From the NCBI GenBank assembly GCA_028095005.1, contig CM051462.1, forward strand, positions 82,099,846 through 82,163,845: a stretch of 64,000 bases of DNA. Direction: 5' to 3'. Below are positions 20,459 to 30,665 of this stretch, one piece after another. The notes under the pieces are model-generated. The model did no database searches. It saw only the letters and a list, made by a program, of their open reading frames with translations, and was not told where the DNA came from. Position 1 is the first letter of the stretch. Each line of letters begins with the position of its first letter. A program made the position numbers and the translations under genes. The DNA is from Rhynchospora pubera. Taxonomy: Eukaryota > Streptophyta > Magnoliopsida > Poales > Cyperaceae.

Positions 20459-23017
20459 TCATTTTTCAAGGGACACCTCTTCAAGCTCGGTGTCTTCCAT
20501 TTGCACATCCTCCATTCCACTATAGGAGAAATCAAGGCCTTCGTCATCACCTCCAAGGCCTTCATCATCACATACAAGGCCTTCATCAGAACCAATCGGC
20601 AGCTCCTGATCGGGCGACAGTCCTGAGGTGGAGTCCGTTGCTACACGGGCTTGCTCCAGCAGTCCGCAAAACTGGCGTAAACCATCATCCTCCTCTTGTG
20701 TAACAGAGGCATCAGTTACAGCTTCAAAATCAGTGCAACGCTGTAAGCCAACCGTCTGCAGAGCTTGCTCAATCTTCTTTTTCCCACTTACTGCCTTACT
20801 CTTGGCAGCAACTGTCTTGCTCTTTGACTTGGAGTCTAAGACAAAATTAGAAAAAATTTTAGAAGATTTACGGAGTCTAGTACTCCTTCTCAGCACCAGA
20901 TTGCATGGACAACTAGATTTAATTTCCGTACCGACAGTGGGAACATACTCACACTGGTCTGGTTCAATTTGATCACATTGTACATGTGCACCTGGACATA
21001 CCAGAAGAGAAGTTGGGTGGTGAGAGACCAAGGAAGAAGGAGGGGCATAAAGGGAGGAAGAAATACCTGATGAAGAGGGACCAGGTGTAGGTTTCAATGG
21101 CAGAAGTGGCGCATCAAGGTTCACTTGCATAGCATCCATGTCCCCAGGCTGAAATTCCAGCTGCAAAGGCTCAGATTGAGATAAAGGAACAACACTCGAA
21201 CCTCCGACCACCTGATCCAGATGACCAGCACCCGAGTCCGTTATCTCTTGCACATGTAAAGTAGGCTTTGGTTGGGCCAATGGCTGCACTTGAACTCCGT
21301 CAGCAGAAAAGAGTTTTCGGACTGCTCCTTTATTGCCTGTTGCAGCAGGCTCCCCTTGCTGAGCATTGCTGGATTGGCCAATAGGTACTTGTTTTGCTTG
21401 AAAAGCCGCCGCTAGCATTGCTGCCAGCGCCAAAGGGTCGAAATCCCCGGTTCCGAGCTTACTAGAGGTGTCCAGTAGATCTGCCAGAATGCGAGTACCA
21501 GTAGAGAGAATCTCTTTTTTCCTCCTTATCTCCCAAAAAGCAGAGCCTTTGAGAGACGCCTCAAGACGATCTTTTTCATCAGATTCTGGCATATTGGCCC
21601 AAGTGTCATAAGCGACATCAAAGTCAACAGGAATGAACTTTTTGCCTTCATTACCAGGTGGCCTTTTAAAGGCTTGGTTGTTGAGTCGCTGTTGTAAGCT
21701 GTCAAAATACAGCTGGGACGGGGTCGGGTCAACTGGCGGCCTGGCCGTAGTTGACTCATGTGTCCATCCTACCGCTCGAACTGGAATCACCTTCCTGATC
21801 ATCCTGAGATTGAGTCCAAAGTTGTTGGGCACATCTAAAAGGCTTTTAACAGCTATCACAACTCGAAGTGATTCAAGACTGGTGACACTCTCTAATGGAG
21901 TATGATCCAGTAACAACCCCGCCTTTGCCACCATTGGGACCAGAGATGGTCTATTCCAAGCATGGATAGGAACGTGTAGGAGGTCAAGCCAGACCTTGAA
22001 ATTATATTCAACCGGTTCAGAGTCAATACGTGCACTCCAAGGATACAAGACAAGTCCGACATTCTCTAATTTTGGGCCAAATTTGTGAATGAAATCTGCC
22101 CTGTCTGTGCCTTTTGGAAGAATCAAAATGTAACGGACATCTGACATGTGAATGAGAGAGAAAGGAGAGTCAAAATTACAAGCTGCCATGATTGCTGCTT
22201 GAATGCTGTCAGGCTCCTTGCACAAGTTAAGCCGAGCATCAACGACTACAGCCGATCCGAGATTCTGAATATCACGAATCTGGTCGGGTCCTTGAGGTAC
22301 ATAAACCTCTATAGAGTCGGGGCGGCCCTCCGGAAACTCTTTCTCACCAATAAAGCCTCTCGGCTGAAGGTTCTCCAAGGTTTTCTTCTTCCTAACCTCA
22401 GCCGCTTTAGCGCCGGCCGTGAGAGAATTTGTACAGTACCTTGCCTCATGGCCTACACCATTGCAATTGGCACACAAAATTGCCTTACCAGGACAATTTA
22501 CACGGTCATGACCGACCTTGTTGCACTTAAAGCACCGACCTTTCCGCCTAGAACCAACAGTGTCCGGTGGTACAGTAGAATGGTTTGCTTTATCAGTGGC
22601 AAAGGAGCGAGGTCTCTTGCTGCGGCCATCATCCATTGTAATGTTGGGGGAGAAAGGTTTGGATTGGAGAAGGATTGCTTTGAAAGTTTGCAAGTTAGCA
22701 AGTGAAGGGAGGGGTTTAAAAAAACTCTCTGGTCCAGAAAATTGGGAAAAAGGTTGCGGGGAAATCGATTTAGCGCGGCTGTGAGGCAAGCTAACAGGGT
22801 TGGTGGGAGAAGCGGCGCTGGCAGGAAGGTAGGGTTTAGGGAAAAGGGATAGGATGGAATGTCTCTTGGGGCGTCTATAGTGCCTAGGTCTCCTTGTCGA
22901 GCCGTGGTGGTAAGCGGCGCTAGAGCGGCCGAGTTTCTTGGGGGGTCGGCGCTGTCTAGGTCCCACCCTAGTCCACCCATCACCTTCAGAGATAAGGAGG
23001 TTTCTCCGCTTCGCCAT
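20459..23017 (-). CDS. LINE ORF1 protein, CCHC zinc-knuckle RNA-binding protein
   Basis: This 852-residue frame is the ORF1 product of the LINE, which in this family binds element RNA to form the retrotransposition particle. A basic N-terminus (MAKRRNLL, RQRRPPKK) is followed by two CCHC knuckles at about residues 160-195 (CFKCNKVGHDRVNC and CANCNGVGHEARYC). After them comes a region resembling the DUF4283 domain of plant LINE and Copia-associated proteins (about residues 230-400, including the stretch around PIHAWNRPSLVPMVAKAG). The C-terminal third is low in complexity and ends in a very acidic tail (GLGGDDEGLDF). The start at 23017 is the first ATG after the 5' end of the element. Uninterrupted, so probably translatable. 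Confidence 0.88.
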   Translation of the reverse strand: MAKRRNLLISEGDGWTRVGPRQRRPPKKLGRSSAAYHHGSTRRPRHYRRPKRHSILSLFPKPYLPASAASPTNPVSLPHSRAKSISPQPFSQFSGPESFFKPLPSLANLQTFKAILLQSKPFSPNITMDDGRSKRPRSFATDKANHSTVPPDTVGSRRKGRCFKCNKVGHDRVNCPGKAILCANCNGVGHEARYCTNSLTAGAKAAEVRKKKTLENLQPRGFIGEKEFPEGRPDSIEVYVPQGPDQIRDIQNLGSAVVVDARLNLCKEPDSIQAAIMAACNFDSPFSLIHMSDVRYILILPKGTDRADFIHKFGPKLENVGLVLYPWSARIDSEPVEYNFKVWLDLLHVPIHAWNRPSLVPMVAKAGLLLDHTPLESVTSLESLRVVIAVKSLLDVPNNFGLNLRMIRKVIPVRAVGWTHESTTARPPVDPTPSQLYFDSLQQRLNNQAFKRPPGNEGKKFIPVDFDVAYDTWANMPESDEKDRLEASLKGSAFWEIRRKKEILSTGTRILADLLDTSSKLGTGDFDPLALAAMLAAAFQAKQVPIGQSSNAQQGEPAATGNKGAVRKLFSADGVQVQPLAQPKPTLHVQEITDSGAGHLDQVVGGSSVVPLSQSEPLQLEFQPGDMDAMQVNLDAPLLPLKPTPGPSSSGISSSLYAPPSSLVSHHPTSLLVCPGAHVQCDQIEPDQCEYVPTVGTEIKSSCPCNLVLRRSTRLRKSSKIFSNFVLDSKSKSKTVAAKSKAVSGKKKIEQALQTVGLQRCTDFEAVTDASVTQEEDDGLRQFCGLLEQARVATDSTSGLSPDQELPIGSDEGLVCDDEGLGGDDEGLDFSYSGMEDVQMEDTELEEVSLEK

Positions 23018-23096
23018 GGAATCGCCTTTTGTCGCCTTTTAGCACGCCTCCTGAAATTACGGATCAAGTAGGTTGTTTCATTGCCTGCAAAACCTT

Positions 23097-24265
23097 AATT
23101 GATGTATCACAAACGCAATACCTTAATGACAATTCATAATTATCGGATCACTAATATCATCAATTGTCTATCTATTAATAAAGTAGTTTTATTTATACAT
23201 AAAAAATAGTCGGAATTATTTTCCAAATTTATAACAAACTTAGATTATAATCCAACTTTTGCAGAATAGTAAGGCGTAATAGGATTTTTAAGATAGGTTG
23301 ATTTAGAGAGAAAGAACTAAGACAGAATGTAATGCAAACGAACTGTGCTGATTTCAATTCCTCGACAAAAGTACAGAGTGATATATTTATAGCCTGCGAG
23401 TACAACTTCTATCTATCCTAATTACAACGGTTAATTAGAATAGCTGATATCAGCAACTATCCAAATACGTGTAAGAACAAAGAAGCAGTAAACAAATTAG
23501 TTTTCACCTTCCCTCCTCAGCTCTCTCTACTTCCAAATATGATGGCAAGAAGGCCGCAGAAGAAAATCTGAAATTCACAACCATAGATTAAAGGGTCTAT
23601 ACCAGTAAACATGACAGAAAATAAAAGAGATGCCAGCCAGTGTCTGATTTTGTAGACTAACCAAGCCATAAATAAGTGGAGAGAAAAAAAAAATTTGAAG
23701 GAAATGAAAAAGCAGTTTTCTTCTTGATGATCATACCAGTAAAAAAATTGAAGAATATGAAAAAGCAGTTCTCATCTCCAAGCTCATACAAGTATCAGCT
23801 TCGGATACCTCTTCTCATGTATCTGAATCAGTACATCTATCATTTAATTTTAGTCAATTTGATCATTTATTTTCATGATTAATGATATCTTATTATTTAT
23901 TTTTTTTGGAATCAATAGTATTGTTTGAATCAACCACATTGTTGTTTGTCATATCAGTGGTGTGGTTCCATTCATCTAGTTTTGTTGGTATTAAAATCTT
24001 GGCTTCCATATAAGTTTATTTTAATTACTCAAAAGTCCTCATTTCTCAGCTATAAATTTCAAGAGTTACAAATATAATGTGTGAAGTAATTACCTGTACA
24101 AAATTTTAATAACATCAGGAGGAAAAGTGAGTGTATGTCAGATATCGCTTAAAATTTACCCCAATAGAAGCATCGATAAAAACCCTATTTTCATTAAATT
24201 TGGCAATTAGAATTTGTTCACTTTTTCCATGTCTACCTTGGCACAAAAAAGTGAATTGCTCATAA
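23097..24265. other. AT-rich region with possible LTR scrap
   Basis: No gene was recognised. Around 23330-23480 the minus strand has a TATA-like motif (CTATAAATATATCAC) flanked by sequence that looks like a retroelement terminal repeat, but no partner or terminal motif was found. The rest is AT-rich. Confidence 0.35.
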
Positions 24266-24284
24266 ACTGAAAAGGTAATGTTTT

Positions 24285-24520
24285 TTTTTTTTTGATGGCC
24301 TTCTGGTAAATACCAGTGGCAGAATTGTGATTAAAAAGAAGCAGTAACAAATTACAGAAATTACAGTAAAGGAGAGTTCAATCTCCAGGCCCCCACTCAC
24401 CTATTAAGTCCATGACAAATACGCAGGAAGTTTACAAGGGTCCTAAGCAAGGAGAGAATGCCAGTGCATTGTGGTTGACACAATGTCGAAGACTATACGT
24501 GCAACACGCAATTGACGACC
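24285..24520 (-). mobile_element. 5'-truncated LINE fragment, 236 bp
   Basis: A T-run at 24285-24293 marks the poly(A) tail of a minus-strand insertion, followed by GATGGCCTTCTGGTAAATAC. An exact 19 bp repeat ACTGAAAAGGTAATGTTTT flanks it (24266-24284 and 24521-24539). The length and structure fit a heavily 5'-truncated LINE copy. No coding sequence is left. Confidence 0.85.
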
Positions 24521-24539
24521 ACTGAAAAGGTAATGTTTT

Positions 24540-26405
24540 GAATGCGGTCACAATCACTGCATAGACTAAAAAGAACTTAACAGCATCTATGCATCAGTTG
24601 GGAAAAAGTCACATCATTAGCATCAAAAAATAATTTTAAATTAAGGATAGTCTTGATCAACTATAGGTCTATATATTTTTTTCAGTTTAAGCATCTCTTT
24701 TTTTTTTTGGCTATTATCATCTTTCTTCTCTTCCACCTCAGATGATTTAACTCCTTAACCTCAGTAGTAATATTTGTAGTTGTACAAAATAAAAACTTAT
24801 ATATTAGTTAAGACATAATTGATCAATAAATATCATCTATTAGTTGTATAACTAATCAGAACCAGACCTATTAAGTCCATGACAAATACGCAGGAAGTTT
24901 GTGAGCCATAATTTAATTCATTTGTTACCAGTAAGTTTCTCTATGCCATGATTGTTAAGAGTAGTGGTAATAAATCAATTCGGTGATAAACACTTACTTC
25001 AGTTCTTGCAAGAACAGACTCTTAAACTTTATTCATCCCTTCCAACTCCTTTTTTGGATATGTATCACACCATATCATATGGTACAGCTACAACACTTGC
25101 TGCAGAATCGCTTTTGATCTTTGTTGCATCTCGTTTGCATGCGTCAATTTTTTTTTTCCTAACAGTAAAAGAAAACTCAGTTTAATCCTGAGAGTCAATA
25201 GCACCGTTGATTATTAGTTGGGAAAAATTTTCGGTCGAATTGAAGATATACTGAGCATTTGACACAAAACTATTACAAATTAAGGCATAATCAAGATAAA
25301 CGTTGTCTTAATTAAAAAAAATCGAAATGGTGAGGAGGAAAATGAAACATAATCATAACTGTTCCATTTTTTCATTTTTCCTAACAAATTCAAGGGAACC
25401 TAAAAGAGGAAACAGGAAAAAGATATCAACTTACTCGCAATATAACTACAATTTTTGTTTCGTAGCAGGTGGAGGTAGAGGAGAAAATCTAGCTTTGCTC
25501 CTCTCTCGATCATACATGGGAAATTAGCAGGTGAAGGTAGCAGAATCGGACGGCTCTAAACTCGTGTTCTAGGAATTGTGTAGATCCAACTGTACGACGC
25601 AAGCAGGGTCGGATAATTCAGATGGAAAATCGGAATGGAAATTTAGAAAAGTTACTGTTCATAGCACCATTCTTGATGCAACCAAACTTTAGTATGTTAT
25701 TAATTAATGCTACGATCAGGAACCTAACCAAGATGAGCGCTCAGGATTATTCCATCAGACGGAGTGGATTGGGACTAACGGCTGTGTTAGATTTTTTTTT
25801 TATTATTATTATTTTTTCAATATCGGCTGTGTTAGAGTTAGACTTGTAATCGGACCCTAGTATACAAACAAGGATGTGATTATTGTAAACGAACTGTTGA
25901 AAATTAATGAAAATTACTCTCTTTACCTTTCTATTGTTTCTCTCTTTTCTATCTTCAATTGATCGATTTTAAACCAAAATTGATCAAAGTCTCTGACTCT
26001 AAGTAGGCAAATTTACACTACTAACCTCAATTATAAACGGTAATTAATTTGTTTACATGCCACTATACAAGGGATTATAATTAAGCTCAATCTTCTTTTT
26101 TATCTTTGTCTGCATTTCTCAAATTATATGAACATTTTTTTTTCATTTGTTACAAAAATTATAGTTTATGCTTTGCCTACTACCCAAAAACAGATGTCCG
26201 ATTTGGAAGTGAGAGATAAAAATTGAATCGGTTAAATGGCTTAATTTTTGTATTATAAAAAATTTCAACACAATAGAAATTCTCCACATCGGGTTCATGT
26301 GTTTCGGTCTATTTAAACCTTCTAATTTGCCCACATCGGACAATGTAAAATCAACGGGAAGTAGAAAAAGATGATGTGGCTGTGTTGTACACTTGTATTT
26401 TTTTT
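24540..26405. other. AT-rich spacer, no gene recognised
   Basis: Only short open frames without domains were seen. A 33-base segment at 24868-24900 is an exact copy of 24401-24433 inside the truncated LINE. Confidence 0.45.
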
Positions 26406-26562
26406 GGGTCGTTTGGATCGCTTAGGAATTTGGAGAATTTTCTATTCCTAGGCATAAATTTATTGGGAAGTGTGTAACTTTATGAAGAGTTTGAATTGTT
26501 TATAATAAATTTATATCTAGAAATAGAAAAATCTCTAAATTCCCAACTCATCCAAACGGCCC
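26406..26562. mobile_element. Tourist-like MITE, second family member
   Basis: The ends are GGGTCGTTTGGAT and ATCCAAACGGCCC, flanked by TTT on both sides. The arms continue as an imperfect foldback, and the interior reads GGGAAGTGTGTAACTTTATG, matching the complement of the MITE at 13121-13278. It has no coding capacity. Confidence 0.72.
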
Positions 26563-27614
26563 TTTGGAACCTTTAACAACGACTCACGAGATGGGATGAA
26601 ACTGAAAGACATGGCCCATGGGATGTAATCCTGAACAGAGGCCCAAAATTGTAGGACAACTTATTTAAATTGGATCAAGATAGTCCATTAATATTTTTTT
26701 TTAACAAACACGACAATTTATCTTAAATTGGAATCGGCATAACTGAAAAGTAAGGTTATATATTTGATGGTCGACGTTTGGATCGTATTTGACGTCCTAT
26801 ATGTTTGATTCTAGCATTACTCTATTTATGGTTGATATTGTAAATAGTTTGAAGAAAACTAACCAATTTAAAATGTAAAAAAAAAAAAAATGTCAGTTCT
26901 AGTGATGACTTGGTTGTGCGCGCGTGTGGGGTATGGTTATCTTTATTGTGGACATTTTCATAACCGATTCGACTAATATGAAGAGTAGAAAAGTTGGGTG
27001 AAAAAAGAATCGTCAAATTACTGATAATGCTCAATACTCAGTCTAATGGTTCACTTTGTTTGTCTTAAATAATGTAGTTAAAATTTCATGCGTGATTGAT
27101 GCATTTAATAATGTAGTTAAGGTCTCTAAATCAAACCTGGTTTGCATTCTTAAAAAAATAACAAAAGAAAACTTGAAAACGGCACATGCACTCTTCTTGA
27201 GAAACAAATTAATTACCTCAACTCTCTTGGCACAAAATAGATTTGGCTCGGATATTTGTTCGTTTGTTTGATTCTATGGTGCGAATTCAGGCTGAGTATA
27301 TAGTCCCCTTCAATATTGTTCATGCACAGTTATCTGACACAACAAGGCGACGAAGAAACTGGTCATTGTTGAATATAACTTGTTTAGTCACCTTTCAAGA
27401 TATAATCTCAGGACAGATCATAATTGGTCACCTAATTGGTTCTGTAGATTCTTACTATTCCAATTTTATTATTTCTATTTCAGTAGGGATATGTATTATG
27501 CAATTACTGCTTTCAAGATATTTTAGTGCATTTGTTTTCTGAGAGTGACTAGTGTCAAACATATAGGACACAAGCACCTGTCCAACATGATAAAATTTAA
27601 TTTTTTAAGATTAG
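26563..27614. other. AT-rich spacer with half of a direct repeat
   Basis: No gene was recognised. A 36-base segment at 26788-26823 (TTTGACGTCCTATATGTTTG and onward) recurs exactly at 27892-27927, with looser similarity for about 25 bases upstream. Confidence 0.5.
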
Positions 27615-27860
27615 AATGGCCGATCCAAACCGCTCAAACTATTGTATGTTATAAAATCTCCATGGAGAGCAAATTTTATATTTTTTCAAATTTTTTTACT
27701 ATTTTTTTGGAATATTTTTATATGCTTAATCTAAAAAGTTCTGAACCCTCCAATTTTGAAAATTCGAAAAAAATAGTTAAAAAATTCGAAAAAATATAAA
27801 TTTTGATTTTCAAAGATATTTTAATAAAGATATCATATTGAGCGGTTTGGATCGGCCATT
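27615..27860. mobile_element. MITE-like element with 23 bp perfect TIRs
   Basis: The segment 27615-27637 (starting AATGGCCGATCCAAACCG) is exactly complementary to 27838-27860. The interior is AT-rich and itself partly self-complementary. A similarity between the flanks (TAAAATTT on both sides) suggests that the true ends lie somewhat further out, but no clear target-site duplication was found. Confidence 0.7.
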
Positions 27861-28929
27861 TCAAATTTTAATGATCGATATTTTAATCGTGTTTGACGTC
27901 CTATATGTTTGATTCTAGCATTACTCTTGTTTTCTACATTCTCTATATTTGATCAGAAAGACAGCGCTTGAATCTTTCATTGAGTATTGTAACGTTGATT
28001 GTATGACCATATAGTAATCTGAACCTTTAAACAATTTAATTAATCCTTGAATATGGCAATCACATACATCTTTTGTTATATTCTGGTAATTTTTTTATTT
28101 AAACAGTCAGTTCTTAAAATTTCACAGTTAGTCTCACTTGGTTAAATGCTTTCAAATTACACCAAAATTGTGTGGATGAAAGAACTGCATAAAATGCCCT
28201 TTCTATGAGATGTCTTGTAATTTTTGGGACAAAATGAGTGATGTTCATTTATTAACTACAGTATCCAGTACCATCTGCTCAATTATCAACAGCTGCTAGA
28301 ACCATATCACTAGTTCAGTTGTCCGGTATCAGGAACAAATAGTCCTAACAGAAGAAATATCTGGTTTGATTCGTAACGACAGCGGTAATTTTGGATTTTA
28401 TTTGGCAGTTTCTTAAAACATCAGTATCAAATTAGTTGTAAAATTGACATGAACTATAGTTCAATCAACCCAAAATAACATAAAACAGGTGAAAACCAAT
28501 TAAGTTCAAGCCTGAACAAACCTTAACTTTGGTTGTTACATGTCAACATCACAAGCAATGAATACAATTTTAACTGGTACCATCTCATTAGTACATAATT
28601 TGGAACTTTGTCATTTCAACTACTCTTCAGAATTCAACCACCTTCTAAATCTTTCATGTAAACATTGTACTCAGCTACCTCCTAGAACCCTCAGGTGCAC
28701 ACTATAAAAACACAAGCAAACCTAAATTATATCCTCACATCAAGCATATCAAGTTAGACATTAAACAATAATAAAATTAGTATAAAACATCACAGGCAGC
28801 TCCTGTATTCTTCAGAGAAAAAGATTAAAAAAAAAAAAACAGAAGAAGAAGAGTATTAATACTTTTACTTTGCATTTCTACAATGAAAATAAAAAACAAA
28901 ATGCATTAGGGCCCCAAAACTTCTATATT
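27861..28929. other. AT-rich spacer, downstream flank of the DUF4408-type gene
   Basis: No gene was recognised. The part near 28929 is probably the 3' untranslated region of the minus-strand gene that ends at 28930. Confidence 0.4.
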
Positions 28930-30402
28930 TTACTGATCAACCCCTCGGTTGACCATATCCATGTAATGTTTAAAAGATTCCTGCCTTTGCAATCTCATTT
29001 CTTCATTAAATTTCTTGATGAATGCCTCTACTCTTCGATTCAACTCATCTTGGCCGAGCGATGGTTCTCTCTTAATCTTCTTCTCCCCTGAGCTGGCCAA
29101 CGGCGAATCATCACCTGCCCTCTCATGAAATGTCTCAGCCTTGCGCATCAGGGGGCCAGGTGGAGGCACCACATCATCACTGATATTTCGTGGGGCACGT
29201 GTCTCCCATGTATCTGATTTCTTTAGGTGGCGCGCAAGAGGCAATTGCCGGCCTTCTGTGATCGCGCGCCATGTGGATTCAAGAGTTTCTCCCTTGCGTG
29301 ATCTGGCCACACGAAGAGCCTTGCCTGAAAATCCATATAACAAATTTTAAGCATGTGAATTTTATGGTATATTATTTCAGAAAAAAAAAATCAATGAAAA
29401 AATTCACCAGCATACCTTTTCTAAACTAAGGGTAGCTTATAACTGCGTTCTGGTTCTAGATGATACTAATGTCTTAGGTATAGAAAAACTATCCCTTCAT
29501 CTAAGATGTGTCCATTTTTTTTATTACTATTTATGTCTGCAAATCAATTGTAAATTTATATTATGCATGCACATAATTTATATTATTTTATACTAGGCAC
29601 CCAATTTGTTAATTTCTATTGCTTTGCAACAAATTCCTCTGTATATTAGTCTTATATATAGCACAACTGTGCATGCATAATGTAACTATATAAATCACTA
29701 AATAGCCATTTGAATTTAAAAAATAAACTCCTAGAAAAGGACAAAATTACCTTCGGGGCTGGGCCGAACACTCTTCCTGCTGAACCGAGAAGAAACCGGT
29801 GGTTTCTCTGCCGACTCAGTCAGTTTGGCATATTCAATTGGCATTTCCATGGAATCAGCACGCACCATCGGTTCCACCATCGAGTCGGTATACACCACAG
29901 GTGCCATTTCTTCATCTTCCCTTTTCTCCATATCCCATCTCGGGCCCCTTATCACAAACTCTTCCTCTTCATCTTCCATGTCTGGTATCTCAAAAATGGG
30001 TTTTTGGTCTTCCCTCGGTACCGGTACTGGCACTGAAGTTGGCACCTGTACTGGGGCAGGAGGTACCTGCACTGTTACAGGATCTTCTAATGCCACTAAC
30101 ACTGGTACCGGCACTGGTACCTGAACTGGATCTGCTCCTGGCACCGGTACCGGTATACTGTCCTTAACTGGTACAGTTTTGGGTGGGCTGAAACGGGAGG
30201 AAGCAGCAATAGAGAGAATTATACAATTTATTATCAAATAAAGGTATGGAGGAGTTAGCCAACTGGAAATCGACACGTAAACTTTCGGCAACCAATCAGA
30301 GAGCGACACGTAAGCGCTCGGACCCATAAATCGAAGCATCACGGCAGTCCATACCACCCCAATAGAAAGTGTCACCAACCTTGTTGTACCTGTGTAACCC
30401 AT
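28930..30402 (-). CDS. DUF4408/DUF761-type plant protein, two exons
   Basis: Exon 1 runs 30402-29751 and exon 2 runs 29324-28930, with a 426-base GT-AG intron (donor GTAATTTTG, acceptor TTTTCAG) that splits a glycine codon. The joined frame is 348 codons. The N-terminal 70 residues are hydrophobic and end in SSWLTPPYLYLIINCIILSI, which I recognise as the membrane-associated DUF4408 region of a plant-specific family. A proline-valine repeat stretch follows (VPVPVPG, QVPVPVPVLV), then a long acidic and disordered region. The C-terminus (LGQDELNRRVEAFIKKFNEE and on to RQESFKHYMDMV) is typical of DUF761. The biochemical role of the family is not established. The gene looks intact and is the best candidate here for a functional host gene. 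It is isolated, with transposons on both sides. Confidence 0.88.
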
Positions 30403-30653
30403 CTTTGTGTCGTCTCTCTCTCTCTAACTAGCACAAACTGCACACAATAGGAGAGAAAGATGAAAGCTTCCTCCTTTCACTGTCTCTCTCTCTAACTTGT
30501 GTAGAACTACTCTCTTTGCTTCTCCTTCTCTCTTGTTTCTCTCTCTAGAATGCACGCACCGCTCTTTGCCTCTTTCACAGCGTCTCTCTTGTTCTCTTTT
30601 GTATATTTGAACTCTGTTTTAGAAGAAATTGTGAAGGAGAGATGGCGAAGTTA

Positions 30654-30665
30654 TATTATATATAA
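30654..30665 (-). promoter_or_regulatory. Putative TATA box of the DUF4408-type gene
   Basis: The minus strand reads TATATATAA about 255 bases before the start codon. Transcription would start roughly 30 bases downstream and give a leader of about 220 bases rich in GA (minus strand). Confidence 0.5.

Larger units (their letters stand above)
16655..23081 (-). mobile_element. Full-length L1-type LINE
   Basis: The element is read on the minus strand. Its 3' end is marked by a poly(A) tail (a T-run at about 16653-16664 on the plus strand) and it is flanked by an exact 15 bp direct repeat TGCCTGCAAAACCTT at 16640-16654 and 23082-23096, the target-site duplication of a target-primed insertion. The 5' end at 23081 is followed by a leader of about 64 bases and then ORF1; ORF2 follows after a spacer. 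The overall length of about 6.4 kb fits a complete plant LINE. ORF1 and most of ORF2 are open, so the copy is fairly young, but a lesion in the endonuclease (see finding) probably inactivates it. Confidence 0.93.

Noticed and set aside
20080..20595. 171-residue minus-strand open frame between LINE ORF1 and ORF2
   Set aside because: It overlaps the end of ORF1 and consists of the duplicated, decayed ORF2 start; no independent domain.
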